Shown here one piece after another: positions 7,966 through 15,156 of a DNA stretch of 15,201 nucleotides. Both the position numbers and the translations under genes were made by a program. The stretch is from positions 1 to 15,201 of the forward strand of contig NZ_CABFMN010000158.1 of the NCBI RefSeq assembly GCF_901875635.1, written 5' to 3'. The stretch comes from Xylophilus ampelinus (GTDB taxonomy: Bacteria > Pseudomonadota > Gammaproteobacteria > Burkholderiales > Burkholderiaceae_C). The notes under the pieces were generated by a model. That model ran no database searches, was not told the origin of the DNA, and saw only the letters and a list, made by a program, of their open reading frames with translations. Position 1 is the first letter of the stretch. Every line of letters starts with the position of its first letter.

Positions 7966-8706
7966 ATGCAGACGTCCCCGCCACTCCCGGGCCGCGATGC
8001 GGCCCTGTTCCTCGATTTCGACGGCACGCTCGTCGCGATCGCCGAAACACCCGAAGCCGTCGAAGTGCCTCCCGGCCTGGTGCCGCTGCTGATCGAACTG
8101 CACGAGCTGTTGGGCGGGGCGCTCGCCGTCGTGTCGGGCCGTCCCATCGACGTGCTGGACCGTTTCCTCGCGCCCCTGCGCCTGCCGGCTGCCGGTGAAC
8201 ACGGCGTGCAGCGCCGCGATGCCGACGGCCGCATGCAGGAAGCCGCAGCGCCCGACCTCACCGGCGTGCTCGACGCCGCCAACGCCCTGGCCTCGCGCCA
8301 CGCCGGCCTGCTGGTGGAACGTAAGCATGCCGCCATCGCCTTGCACTACCGGCTGGCACCGGCACTCGAGCAGCTGTGCCTGGACACCATGGCCGAGGTC
8401 ATCGGCACGCAACCGCAGTTCGAACTGCTGCACGGCAAGTGCGTGGTCGAGATCAAGCCGGCCGGCGTGAACAAGGGCATCGCGATCGATGCCTTCCTGA
8501 AGGAAGCGCCCTTCGAGGGTCGCCACCCGGTCTTCGCCGGCGACGACACCACCGACGAGACCGGTTTCGCCGTGGTGCAGTCGCGCCCTGGCGGCATGGG
8601 CATCAAGATCGGCCCCGGCAGCACGCGCGCGGCGCAGCGGCTGGAGGGCCCGCAGGCCGTGCACGCCTGGCTGCAGGCGTTGCGCGACGCGCTCGTCCGC
8701 TCCTGA
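7966..8706 (+). CDS. otsB: Trehalose-6-phosphate phosphatase
   Basis: A 246-residue HAD-superfamily phosphatase that removes phosphate from trehalose 6-phosphate, the second step of the OtsAB pathway to the osmoprotectant trehalose. Motif I is LDFDGTL with nucleophile Asp17 and general acid Asp19. Motif II is the serine in VVSGRP (Ser57). GVNKG supplies motif III (Lys170). FAGDDTTDE (Asp193, Asp194, Asp197) gives the Mg-binding motif IV. KPAGVNKG and VERKHAAIALHYR are typical of the family's cap region, and the length is normal (E. coli 266). The frame is open far upstream, overlapping cca, but the ATG at 7966 fits the family N-terminus and has AAGG 9 nt upstream. It is followed 36 nt later by otsA, so the pair is probably co-transcribed in the otsB-otsA order. 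Confidence 0.95.
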   Translation: MQTSPPLPGRDAALFLDFDGTLVAIAETPEAVEVPPGLVPLLIELHELLGGALAVVSGRPIDVLDRFLAPLRLPAAGEHGVQRRDADGRMQEAAAPDLTGVLDAANALASRHAGLLVERKHAAIALHYRLAPALEQLCLDTMAEVIGTQPQFELLHGKCVVEIKPAGVNKGIAIDAFLKEAPFEGRHPVFAGDDTTDETGFAVVQSRPGGMGIKIGPGSTRAAQRLEGPQAVHAWLQALRDALVRS

Positions 8707-8742
8707 TCCCTCCACCCGCCTGCCGCCTACCTGGACCCCCGC

Positions 8743-10131
8743 ATGCCCCGTCTCGTCGTCATCTCCAACCGCGTCGCCGATCCCCGCAAGCCCGCCGCCG
8801 GCGGCCTGGCGGTGGCGGTGGGCGAATCGCTGCAGCAAAGCGGCGGCCTTTGGTTCGGCTGGAGCGGCACCATCGTCGAGGACGGCCCCACGGGCGAAGG
8901 CGAGCTGCACAAGCACCAGGCCGGCAAGGTGATGCTGGCCACGCTCGACCTCAGCCGCGAGGACCACGACGCCTACTACCTCGGCTACAGCAACAACGTG
9001 CTGTGGCCGGTGTTCCACGACCGGCTCGACCTGGCCAACTTCGAGGCCGGCTACATCGGGGGCTACCGCCGCGTGAACCAGCTCTTCGCGCGCAAGCTGC
9101 TGCCGCTGCTGCGCGACGACGACATCCTCTGGGTGCACGACTACCACCTGATCCCGCTGGCGGCCGAGCTGCGCGCCATGGGCTGCAGGCAGCGCATCGG
9201 CTTCTTCCTGCACATCCCGCTGCCGCCCCAGATCATCATGGCCGCGATCCCGCAGCACGAGTGGCTCATGCGCTCGCTCTTCGCCTACGACGTGATCGGC
9301 TTCCAGGCCAACCAGGACGTGCAGCATTTCGAGCGTTACGTGCTCAACGAGGCGCACGGCGAATCGCTGGGCGACGACATGTTCCGTGCCTGGGGCAACA
9401 CGGTGCGCGCCAGCGCCTTCCCGATCGGCATCGACGTCGACGAGTTCGAGGCGCTGACGCAGGCCAAGGACGCGCGCGACATGTACACGACCATGAAGGA
9501 CGAGTACAGCAAGCGCCGGCTGCTGCTGGGCATCGACCGGCTCGACTACTCCAAGGGCATTCCGCAGCGCGTGCGCGCCTTCCGCGAGCTGCTGGCGCAT
9601 TACCCCGAGAACCGGCGCAGCGCGACGCTGATCCAGATCGCATCGCCCACGCGCGAGGACGTGAACGCCTATGGCGACATCCGGCGCGAGCTCGAGTCGC
9701 TGTGCGGCGCCATCAACGGCGACTACGGCGAGCTGGACTGGATGCCGGTGCGCTACATCCACCGCATGGTGGCGCGCAAGCGCGTGCCGGGCCTGTGCCG
9801 CGCGGCCGCGGTGGGCCTGGTCACGCCGCTGCGCGACGGCATGAACCTGGTCGCCAAGGAGTACGTGGTGGCGCAGGACCCGGAAGACCCCGGCGTGCTG
9901 GTGCTCTCGCGCTTCGCGGGCGCGGCCGAGCAGTTGAAGGAAGCGCTGCTGGTCAACCCCTACGACACGCACGGCACCGCCGAGACGGTGCAGCAGGCGC
10001 TGCAGATGCCGCTGGAGGAACGCCGCGCGCGCCACCGGCGCCTGCTGCAGCGCATCCGCGAACAGGATGTGCACTGGTGGCGCAAGACCTTCCTGGATGC
10101 GCTGAACGAGGCGGGCGGCGAGCGGCGCTGA
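8743..10131 (+). CDS. otsA: Trehalose-6-phosphate synthase (glycosyltransferase family 20)
   Basis: A 462-residue GT20 enzyme that joins UDP-glucose and glucose 6-phosphate to make trehalose 6-phosphate, the substrate of the OtsB encoded just upstream. Known family residues are present: SNRV with Arg10, GGLAVAV (Gly20-Gly21), GYSNNVLWP with Trp88, WVHDYHL (Asp133), GFFLHIPLP at 153-161, [10 protein letters not shown] (Arg266, Lys271) binding the UDP-glucose diphosphate, and [13 protein letters not shown] (Asp365, Glu373). Length agrees with E. coli OtsA (474). The ATG at 8743 lacks a strong ribosome site, yet the protein begins exactly at the conserved RLVVISNRV strand, so the start is probably right and translation may depend on otsB. 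A tandem hairpin starting 53 nt past the stop may end the transcript. Both trehalose enzymes look catalytically intact. Confidence 0.96.
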   Translation: MPRLVVISNRVADPRKPAAGGLAVAVGESLQQSGGLWFGWSGTIVEDGPTGEGELHKHQAGKVMLATLDLSREDHDAYYLGYSNNVLWPVFHDRLDLANFEAGYIGGYRRVNQLFARKLLPLLRDDDILWVHDYHLIPLAAELRAMGCRQRIGFFLHIPLPPQIIMAAIPQHEWLMRSLFAYDVIGFQANQDVQHFERYVLNEAHGESLGDDMFRAWGNTVRASAFPIGIDVDEFEALTQAKDARDMYTTMKDEYSKRRLLLGIDRLDYSKGIPQRVRAFRELLAHYPENRRSATLIQIASPTREDVNAYGDIRRELESLCGAINGDYGELDWMPVRYIHRMVARKRVPGLCRAAAVGLVTPLRDGMNLVAKEYVVAQDPEDPGVLVLSRFAGAAEQLKEALLVNPYDTHGTAETVQQALQMPLEERRARHRRLLQRIREQDVHWWRKTFLDALNEAGGERR

Positions 10132-10158
10132 GCACGCCTCACGCCCGCTCCGCGCCAC

Positions 10159-10229
10159 GGATTTCCAAGCCAAACCGGGCCACAGCGCCCGTCCTGCGGG
10201 CGCAAGCAGCTATGCTTTTAATAGCAAAT
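10159..10229 (+). repeat. Comamonadaceae-type dispersed intergenic repeat (recognised, not searched)
   Basis: The stretch between otsA and the LysR gene contains ATTTCCAAGCCAAA, a GC-rich hairpin (10185-10203), then AAGCAGCTAT and a second AT-rich inverted repeat GCTAT / ATAGC (10209-10213 and 10221-10225). From memory this matches a short repeat found in many copies between genes of Variovorax, Acidovorax and Polaromonas, with the order CAAGCCAAA, GGCC, AGCGCCC hairpin, GCAAGCAGCTAT, ATAG. It overlaps the last codons and the TAG stop of the LysR gene. Function unknown; it may act as a terminator or as a mobile non-autonomous element. Confidence 0.5.
10185..10219 (+). terminator. Tandem hairpin, likely transcription end of otsA
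   Basis: GCGCCCG (10185-10191) pairs with CGGGCGC (10197-10203) around a 5-nt loop. It is followed immediately by AAGCA (10204-10208) pairing with TGCTT (10213-10217) around GCTA, then a short T run. A weak but plausible intrinsic terminator for the otsBA transcript. Read on the minus strand there is no T tract, so it would not obviously stop the LysR transcript. Confidence 0.4.
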
Positions 10230-11133
10230 CGGGTGCTGGCGCCAGCACCTCGCCCATCACCGCCGCCACCCAGTCCATGAAGGCCTGCACGCGCCGCGCG
10301 ACCTGGCGGCGGTGGGCGTAGAGCAGCGTCACCGGCAGCGGATCGGCGCGGTACTGGGGCAGCAGTTCCACCAGTTGGCCACTGTCGATGCACTCCTGCA
10401 GACCCAGCGCGGGCGCCTGGATGATGCCCAGTCCCGCGAGGCACGCCGACTCGTAGGCGAAGGTGTTGTTGACGGTGAGCACCGCAGCCATCGGCAGCAT
10501 CTGCGGCCCCTCGGGCGTCGTGTACTCCCAGCCGGGCGCGGCGCCGCCGAGCGTCGATGAATAGCGCACCAGGCGATGCCGTGCCAGGTCGTCCAGCGTG
10601 TGCGGCGTGCCGAAGGCGGCGAGGTAGGCCGGGCTGGCGACGTTGATCTGCGACAGCAGGCCCAGGGGCCGCGCCACCAGCCCCGACTCGCGCAGCGCAC
10701 CGGCGCGGATCACGCAGTCGAAGCCCTCGTGCACCAGGTCGACCCGGCGGTCCGTACTGCTGAGCTCCAGCTCGATCTGCGGGTGGGCGGCGAGGAATTC
10801 GGGCAGCCGCGGGATCAGCACCTGGCTCGACAGCTGGCCGGGCATGTCGACCCGCAGCCGCCCGCGCAGCGCCGCCGGCTGTCGTTGGAACAGCGCCTGC
10901 AATTCATCCGCCTCGCCCACCAGCGCCTGCGCCCGCTCGGCGAAGAGCTGCCCGTCGGGCGTGACGCGGACGCTGCGCGTCGTGCGCTGCAGGAGGCGCG
11001 TGCCCAGCTCGGCTTCCAGTTGCTGCACGACGGTGGAGACGCGCGCCCGCGTCAGGCCCAACCGCTCGGCCGCGCGGGTGAAACTGGCCGATTCGGCCAC
11101 CAGCAGGTAGATGCGCAACGCTTCGAGGTCCAT
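10210..11133 (-). CDS. LysR-family transcriptional regulator
   Basis: A 307-residue one-component regulator. Residues 1-60 form the winged helix-turn-helix: MDLEALRIYLLVAESASFTRAAERLG, then LTRARVSTVVQQLEAELGTRLLQR and a TTRSVRVTPDG wing. Residues about 90-295 form the two-lobed inducer-binding domain, with DRRVDLVHEGFDCVIRAG typical of the CrgA-like subgroup that often controls a neighbouring oxidoreductase. The effector molecule cannot be told. The gene is divergent from the short-chain dehydrogenase gene across 116 nt, the classic arrangement in which a LysR protein controls itself and its neighbour from a shared operator. No clear ribosome site precedes the ATG at 11133. The last residues (about DLLLKA) and the TAG stop are written by the dispersed repeat at 10159-10229, so the C-terminus may differ from that of relatives. 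Confidence 0.92.
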   Translation of the reverse strand: MDLEALRIYLLVAESASFTRAAERLGLTRARVSTVVQQLEAELGTRLLQRTTRSVRVTPDGQLFAERAQALVGEADELQALFQRQPAALRGRLRVDMPGQLSSQVLIPRLPEFLAAHPQIELELSSTDRRVDLVHEGFDCVIRAGALRESGLVARPLGLLSQINVASPAYLAAFGTPHTLDDLARHRLVRYSSTLGGAAPGWEYTTPEGPQMLPMAAVLTVNNTFAYESACLAGLGIIQAPALGLQECIDSGQLVELLPQYRADPLPVTLLYAHRRQVARRVQAFMDWVAAVMGEVLAPAPDLLLKA

Positions 11134-11249
11134 GGGCGGCTTATTGTCAATTTCTGATGAACAGTGAAGCGATTTTTCACGGCTTTATTCATCGATTGTC
11201 GGCCCATACAGTTCAGTCCATCGCAACCCACTTCATCGAAAGGACCGAC
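11134..11249. promoter_or_regulatory. Divergent control region between the LysR and SDR genes
   Basis: This AT-rich intergenic region (against GC-rich genes) holds an inverted repeat GTGAA (11164-11168), 7 nt, TTCAC (11176-11180), a candidate LysR operator. A weak promoter for the reductase may be TTTATT (11184-11189), 17-bp spacer, TACAGT (11207-11212). TTGACA on the minus strand (11145-11150) is too close to the LysR ATG to be its -35. AAAGGA (11239-11244) lies 5 nt before the reductase ATG. Confidence 0.4.
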
Positions 11250-12020
11250 ATGACCACCACTTCCCGCACCCCCATCGCCCTCATCACCGGCGGCAGCCGC
11301 GGCCTGGGCCGCAACGCGGCGCTGCACCTGGCGCGCGCCGGCGTCGACGTCGCGCTCACCTACCGCAGCAGCGCCGCCGAAGCGCAGGCCGTGGTGCAGG
11401 ACATCGAAGCCCTGGGCCGCCGCGCCGTGGCGCTGCCGCTGGACGTCTCGCAGTCGAAGTCCTTCGCCGACTTCGCAGCGGCGCTGAAGCAGGCGCTGGC
11501 CACCACCTGGCAGCGCGAGCGCTTCGACTACCTGGTGAACAACGCGGGCATCGGCGTCAACGCGCCCTTCGCGCAGACCACCGAGGCGCAGTTCGACGAA
11601 CTCGTGGCCGTGCACCTGAAGGGCCCCTTCTTCCTCACGCAGGTGCTGCTGCCGCTGATCGCGGACGGCGGCCGCATCCTGAACGTCTCGAGCGGGCTGG
11701 CGCGTTTCGCGCTGCCGGGCTACGGCGCCTACGCGGCGATGAAGGGCGGCATCGAGGTGCTGACGCGCTACCTGGCCAAGGAGCTCGGCCCGCGCGGCAT
11801 CGCGGTGAACGTGGTCGCCCCCGGCGCCATCGAGACCGACTTCGGCGGCGGTGCGGTGCGCGACAACAAGGACCTCAACGCCGCGATCGCGTCGCAGACC
11901 GCGTTGGGCCGCGTCGGCCTGCCCGATGACATCGGCGGCGCCATCGCGGCGCTGCTGCAGCCGGGCAACGGCTGGATGACCGGCCAGCGCGTGGAGGTGT
12001 CGGGCGGCATGTTCCTCTGA
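11250..12020 (+). CDS. Short-chain dehydrogenase/reductase (classical SDR)
   Basis: A 256-residue NAD(P)-dependent oxidoreductase of the classical SDR type; the substrate is not recognisable. The cofactor motif TGGSRGLG lies at 13-20, NNAG at 97-100, and the catalytic Ser148 (in NVSSGL), Tyr161 and Lys165 in the YAAMK motif. Arg17 in the glycine motif and Arg39 after the second strand suggest NADPH. PGAIETDFGGG near 191-201 and the C-terminal VEVSGGMFL are typical of FabG-like SDRs. The position that often carries the fourth catalytic residue, Asn, reads AVHLKG with His122. The frame is open back to 11157, but that ATG would consume the divergent control region; the ATG at 11250 has AAAGGA 5 nt upstream and starts the fold properly. 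It is probably controlled by the divergent LysR gene, and is convergent with the DyP gene, 16 nt apart. Confidence 0.93.
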   Translation: MTTTSRTPIALITGGSRGLGRNAALHLARAGVDVALTYRSSAAEAQAVVQDIEALGRRAVALPLDVSQSKSFADFAAALKQALATTWQRERFDYLVNNAGIGVNAPFAQTTEAQFDELVAVHLKGPFFLTQVLLPLIADGGRILNVSSGLARFALPGYGAYAAMKGGIEVLTRYLAKELGPRGIAVNVVAPGAIETDFGGGAVRDNKDLNAAIASQTALGRVGLPDDIGGAIAALLQPGNGWMTGQRVEVSGGMFL

Positions 12021-12036
12021 ACGGCCCGCGTATCGG

Positions 12037-13401
12037 TCAGAGATTGCGCAGGCCGGCGATCGAGGGCGCGAAGAAGTATTCGCCGCCCTTGAGCTTCACG
12101 AAGCCGGCGAACAGCTTCTGGATGGCGCCGGCGTCGGACCCGTAGGTGGGCGGCCAGTGCTGCCCGAGCGCGCCGCGCTGGCCGATGATCGGGTCCATGC
12201 CGACGTTGGCCTTGGGAAAGTTCTCGTTGTTGACCCAGGCGGTCTGCATGAAGTGGAACTGCTGTTCGATTGAGGCCTGGTAGCTCATGAACAGCAGCCC
12301 GACGCCGTCGTTGGGCTGGTCGACCAGTTGCTGGGTGTCCGGGTCCTGCAGGCGCGCGCCGTAGGTGATCCCGCGGCGCGCCATCTGCACGCTCTTGTCG
12401 AAGGCCAGCCCCCCCGGGCTCGACCCGCGCGGATTGGACTTGCGGATGTGGGCATGGAAGGGGCATTTGCCGCCGTTGGCGTCGCCCGAATAGTCGAAGT
12501 CGTTCACCACCGGCACGCCCGCCTCGGCATCGTGCAGCGTGAGCGGCGTGCCGTCCTCGAAACGGCCCACGACCTGTGCGCCGGCGCGCTCCTCGTCGTC
12601 GCCGATCATGCCGACGACCGCAGCCAGGGCCTCCTCGGCCTGCTTGAAGCCGGCGACGTCCTGCTCGAGCTTGCGAAAGACGAAGAAGCTGCCGTGGCTC
12701 GCCGTGCCGGCCGGGTCGAGCGGATCGGGCACGAGGAACTGCGACAGCGGTGCCGCCGGGTCGTACACGGTGCGCGGCTCCTTCGCCAGTTCGCTCTGGA
12801 GCATCAGCGGCTGCGAGCGGCCGTCGACATAGCCGAAATGCTCGATCCCCTCGCCGTCGGCGTTCTTGTAGGCCCGGCCTTCCTGCACGAAGCGGATCTT
12901 GAAGCCGCTGTCCTCCTTGCCCAGGTCGGCGGCCAGCTTGCCCACGATGCGCGCGAAATCGGCTTCGTGGTGGTAGGCCACCAGCAGCAGCACGTCCAGG
13001 GGCCGCTTGAGCTCGCCCTGCCAACTCGCCGTGGTGCCGTCGTCGAGCACCTGCGGGTCGGCCGCCATGCCACTGGCGAAGGCGCCGAAGCCGGCGAAGG
13101 CGCCCTGGCGCCCGAATTTCGTCATGCCCGTCTGGCTCAGGAAAGCCAGTCGCACCACACCACCGGGAGAACGCGTGGCCTTGAACTGCAACGCTTCCTG
13201 CAGTTGCGTGTGCGCGTCCGTCACCGGGAAGGCATGCAGGAAGGCACGCGCCTTGGGCACATCGGTCACTTCGAGGAAAAGCAGCGCGACATGCTCACGG
13301 CCGTGGCCTTTGAGGATGTTGGCCTGCAGGTTGCGCAGGAAGCTTTTCTCCTGCGTGCTGATGACGGTGTCGTCGAAGGGTTGCGTGAGCTTGATCGGCA
13401 T
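12037..13401 (-). CDS. DyP-type heme peroxidase
   Basis: A 454-residue dye-decolorizing peroxidase: a heme enzyme that uses hydrogen peroxide to oxidise varied substrates such as dyes and phenolics. The family signature GYVDGRSQP places the catalytic Asp at 193. The proximal heme ligand is probably His318 in AHIRKSNPRG, and ARRG (Arg342-Arg343) would supply the distal arginine. The length is that of the longer class C/D enzymes rather than the roughly 300-residue class B. There is no Tat or Sec signal, so it is predicted to be cytoplasmic; no encapsulin gene is in the window and no obvious encapsulin-targeting tail is seen (it ends APSIAGLRNL). The start at 13401 is supported by GAGGAG 6 nt upstream. 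It lies 118 nt downstream of the alcohol dehydrogenase gene on the same strand, probably as its own unit, and converges on the reductase. Confidence 0.93.
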   Translation of the reverse strand: MPIKLTQPFDDTVISTQEKSFLRNLQANILKGHGREHVALLFLEVTDVPKARAFLHAFPVTDAHTQLQEALQFKATRSPGGVVRLAFLSQTGMTKFGRQGAFAGFGAFASGMAADPQVLDDGTTASWQGELKRPLDVLLLVAYHHEADFARIVGKLAADLGKEDSGFKIRFVQEGRAYKNADGEGIEHFGYVDGRSQPLMLQSELAKEPRTVYDPAAPLSQFLVPDPLDPAGTASHGSFFVFRKLEQDVAGFKQAEEALAAVVGMIGDDEERAGAQVVGRFEDGTPLTLHDAEAGVPVVNDFDYSGDANGGKCPFHAHIRKSNPRGSSPGGLAFDKSVQMARRGITYGARLQDPDTQQLVDQPNDGVGLLFMSYQASIEQQFHFMQTAWVNNENFPKANVGMDPIIGQRGALGQHWPPTYGSDAGAIQKLFAGFVKLKGGEYFFAPSIAGLRNL

Positions 13402-13499
13402 GGCGGTCTCCTCGTGGTGGGGATTCCAGCGTAGGCCTGCAAGGGGCGCCGGTCGTCCTCCGCACAGGGGAGCATGCGCTCACAAACTTTCAGGACGAG

Positions 13500-13519
13500 G
13501 CGCGTCGGATCCGCCGCGC
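13500..13519 (-). other. Palindrome directly after the adhP stop
   Basis: A 20-bp interrupted palindrome, symmetric about 13509/13510 with one mismatched pair (13505/13514), starts on the base after the adhP stop codon. As RNA it could form a 5-bp GCGCG/CGCGC stem with a 10-nt loop. No T run follows on the minus strand, so a factor-independent terminator is doubtful. It could instead be a protein site or chance in GC-rich DNA. Confidence 0.25.
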
Positions 13520-14554
13520 TCAGGCCGCCTCCTCCATCTGCAGCACCACGCGGCCGTCGACCTCCCCACGGCGCAGGCGGCCCAGGATGTCGTTGATGTC
13601 CTCCAGCCGGCCCGGCGTGCAGACCGTATGGACCTTGCCCTCGGCCGCGAAGTCCAGCGCCTCCTGCAGGTCCTGCCGCGTGCCGACGATGGAGCCGCGC
13701 ACGGTCTTGGCGTTGAGCACCATGTCGAAGATGGGCAGCGCGAAATCGCCCGGCGGCAGCCCCACCATGGACATGGTGCCCCGCTTGTGCAGCATGCCCA
13801 GCGCCTGCGCGAAGGCCTGGCGCGACACCGCCGTCACCAGCACGCCCTTGGCACCACGCAGGCTGCGCTGCAATTCGGCCGCCGGATCGCATTGCGCGGC
13901 GTTGACGACCAGCTCGGCGCCCACGCGGCGCGCCAGCTCGAGCTTGGCGTCGTCGATGTCGACCGCGACCACGTGCAGGCCCATGGCGCGTGCGTACTGG
14001 ATGGCCAGGTGGCCCAGGCCGCCGACCCCCGAGATCGCGACCCAGTCGCCGGGCTTGCAGTCGAGCACCTTCAACCCCTTGTAGACCGTGACGCCCGCGC
14101 ACAGGACGGGCGCCACCTCGACGAAGCCGAGCTTCGGCGGCAGGTGGCCCACGTAGCCCGGGTCGGCGAGGACGTAGTCGGCGTACGCGCCATCCACGGT
14201 GTAGCCGGTCATTTGCTGTTCGTCGCACAGCGTCTCCCAGCCGGTCAGGCAGTGCTCGCAATGGCCGCAGGAGGTGTGCAGCCACGGCACGCCCACGCGG
14301 TCGCCCTCGCGGATGTGCTTCACGCCGGCGCCGACGGCGGCGACATGGCCCACGCCTTCATGCCCCGGGATGAAGGGCAGGTGCGGCTTGACCGGCCAGT
14401 CGCCGTCGGCCGCATGCAGGTCGGTGTGGCACACGCCCGAGGCCGCGACCTTGACCAGCACCTGTCCCGGCTGCACCTGCGGCACCGGCACCTCCTCGAT
14501 GTGCAGTGGCTGCCCGAAGGCGCGCACCACGGCGGCTTTCATCGTCCTGGACAT
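13520..14554 (-). CDS. adhP: Zinc-dependent alcohol dehydrogenase, AdhP type
   Basis: A 344-residue medium-chain dehydrogenase that interconverts primary alcohols and aldehydes with NAD. Catalytic zinc ligands are Cys42 (GVCHTDLH), His65 and Glu66 (GHEGVGH) and Cys152 (LCAGVTVYKG). The structural zinc lobe has Cys96, Cys99, Cys102 and Cys110. The nucleotide-binding GVGGLG lies at 176-181, and Asp199 at the end of the next strand favours NAD over NADP. Motifs such as VVTAVS-like VLVTAVSRQAF, VGLPPGDF and GSIVGTRQDLQEALDFAAEGKV closely follow E. coli AdhP (336 residues). The start at 14554 lies 4 nt after the stop of the universal stress protein gene, so the two are almost certainly co-transcribed; Met5 (14542) is an alternative start that matches AdhP more exactly. 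A role in ethanol or aldehyde metabolism at low oxygen is inferred from context, not shown. Confidence 0.95.
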   Translation of the reverse strand: MSRTMKAAVVRAFGQPLHIEEVPVPQVQPGQVLVKVAASGVCHTDLHAADGDWPVKPHLPFIPGHEGVGHVAAVGAGVKHIREGDRVGVPWLHTSCGHCEHCLTGWETLCDEQQMTGYTVDGAYADYVLADPGYVGHLPPKLGFVEVAPVLCAGVTVYKGLKVLDCKPGDWVAISGVGGLGHLAIQYARAMGLHVVAVDIDDAKLELARRVGAELVVNAAQCDPAAELQRSLRGAKGVLVTAVSRQAFAQALGMLHKRGTMSMVGLPPGDFALPIFDMVLNAKTVRGSIVGTRQDLQEALDFAAEGKVHTVCTPGRLEDINDILGRLRRGEVDGRVVLQMEEAA

Positions 14555-14558
14555 CGCG

Positions 14559-15086
14559 TCACTCGAAGGCCAGGGCGCCCGTGGGCTGGTGGATCACGAC
14601 ACGCTCGTCGACGGCCGTCGCCTTGTCGGGTTGCGCCTCCTCGGCGGAGCGCACCAGCAGCACCGGCACGCGCGCCGTGCGCAGGATCTGCTCGGCGCTG
14701 CTGCCCATCACCAAGCGGCCCAGGCCACGCCGGCCGTGCGTGCCCAGCACGATGAGCTCGGCGCCCCAGTCGCGCGCCTCGTCGTTGACGACCTGGTGCA
14801 CCGGGCTGCGGAACTCGTCGCGCAGCACGGTGTCGGCCGGCACGCCCGCCTTGGCGGCCTGCGCCGCAGCGAGCGCGAGCAGTCGGGAGCCCTGCTCGCG
14901 CAGCGTGTCCAGCCAGCCGCCGGGGTTGCCGGCATAGCCGTCCATGGCCAGGGCGAAGGACAGTTCGTCGATGGCGTGCAGCACGCGGACGCGCCCACCG
15001 ACGGCGGCCGCAAGCCGCAGGGCCTCGTCGAGTCCGCGGCGCGAGGTCTCGCTGCCGTCGACGGGAACAAGAATGCGCTGGTACAT
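14559..15086 (-). CDS. Universal stress protein, ATP-binding type
   Basis: A 175-residue cytoplasmic protein of the UspA superfamily with a single domain. It opens with MYQRILVPVDGSETS (Asp10), and carries the ATP-binding signature Gly, 2 residues, Gly, 9 residues, Gly-Ser complete at 115-129 (GTHGRRGLGRLVMGS), followed by AEQILRTARVPVLLVR. This marks the ATP-binding UspFG-like class rather than UspA itself. A tail of about 28 residues extends past the usual end. The frame is open to an ATG at 15137, but the added 17 residues are low-complexity and unlike the family; the ATG at 15086 has GGAG 6 nt upstream and begins at the first beta strand. It is the first gene of a unit with adhP. In other proteobacteria Usp genes of this kind are often induced by oxygen limitation, which fits the box upstream. 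Confidence 0.93.
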   Translation of the reverse strand: MYQRILVPVDGSETSRRGLDEALRLAAAVGGRVRVLHAIDELSFALAMDGYAGNPGGWLDTLREQGSRLLALAAAQAAKAGVPADTVLRDEFRSPVHQVVNDEARDWGAELIVLGTHGRRGLGRLVMGSSAEQILRTARVPVLLVRSAEEAQPDKATAVDERVVIHQPTGALAFE

Positions 15087-15114
15087 GGTGAGCTCCGGAG
15101 TGGATGGAGCCCCC

Positions 15115-15156
15115 AGTCTGAGCCGGCCGGGCCGCATCGACCTTGACGCAGCGCAA
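15115..15156 (-). promoter_or_regulatory. Possible FNR/Anr-type promoter of the usp-adhP unit
   Basis: TTGACGCAGCGCAA (15143-15156) differs at two positions from TTGACGCAGATCAA, a form of the FNR/Anr box (TTGAT, 4 nt, ATCAA). Its centre lies so that a class-II site at -41.5 would put the -10 at 15120-15115, where the minus strand reads CAGACT (3 of 6 consensus matches). The implied start near 15108 gives a leader of about 22 nt before the ATG at 15086. The box is degenerate in one half, so this is only suggestive. Confidence 0.35.

Noticed and set aside
7951..10173. A 740-codon open frame on the minus strand opposite otsB and otsA
   Set aside because: The opposite strand encodes two well-recognised enzymes; the antisense product is low-complexity (His, Val, Ala, Gln) and has no family features.
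8376..10280. A 634-codon plus-strand frame overlapping otsB and otsA in another phase
   Set aside because: Arg/Ala/Pro-rich translation typical of an out-of-phase reading of GC-rich coding DNA; otsA in the other phase is conserved throughout.
12021..12036. Shared terminator between the convergent reductase and DyP genes
   Set aside because: The 16-nt gap contains no stable hairpin with a T run on either strand.
12328..13434. A 368-codon plus-strand frame opposite the DyP gene and the overlapping plus-strand frame to 14755
   Set aside because: Both lie antisense to the DyP and AdhP genes, whose motifs are intact; they have shadow-type composition and no convincing ribosome site.
15087..15137. 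Longer universal stress protein starting at 15137
   Set aside because: The added residues are low-complexity, overlap the probable promoter, and the ATG at 15086 has a GGAG site and the usual first strand.
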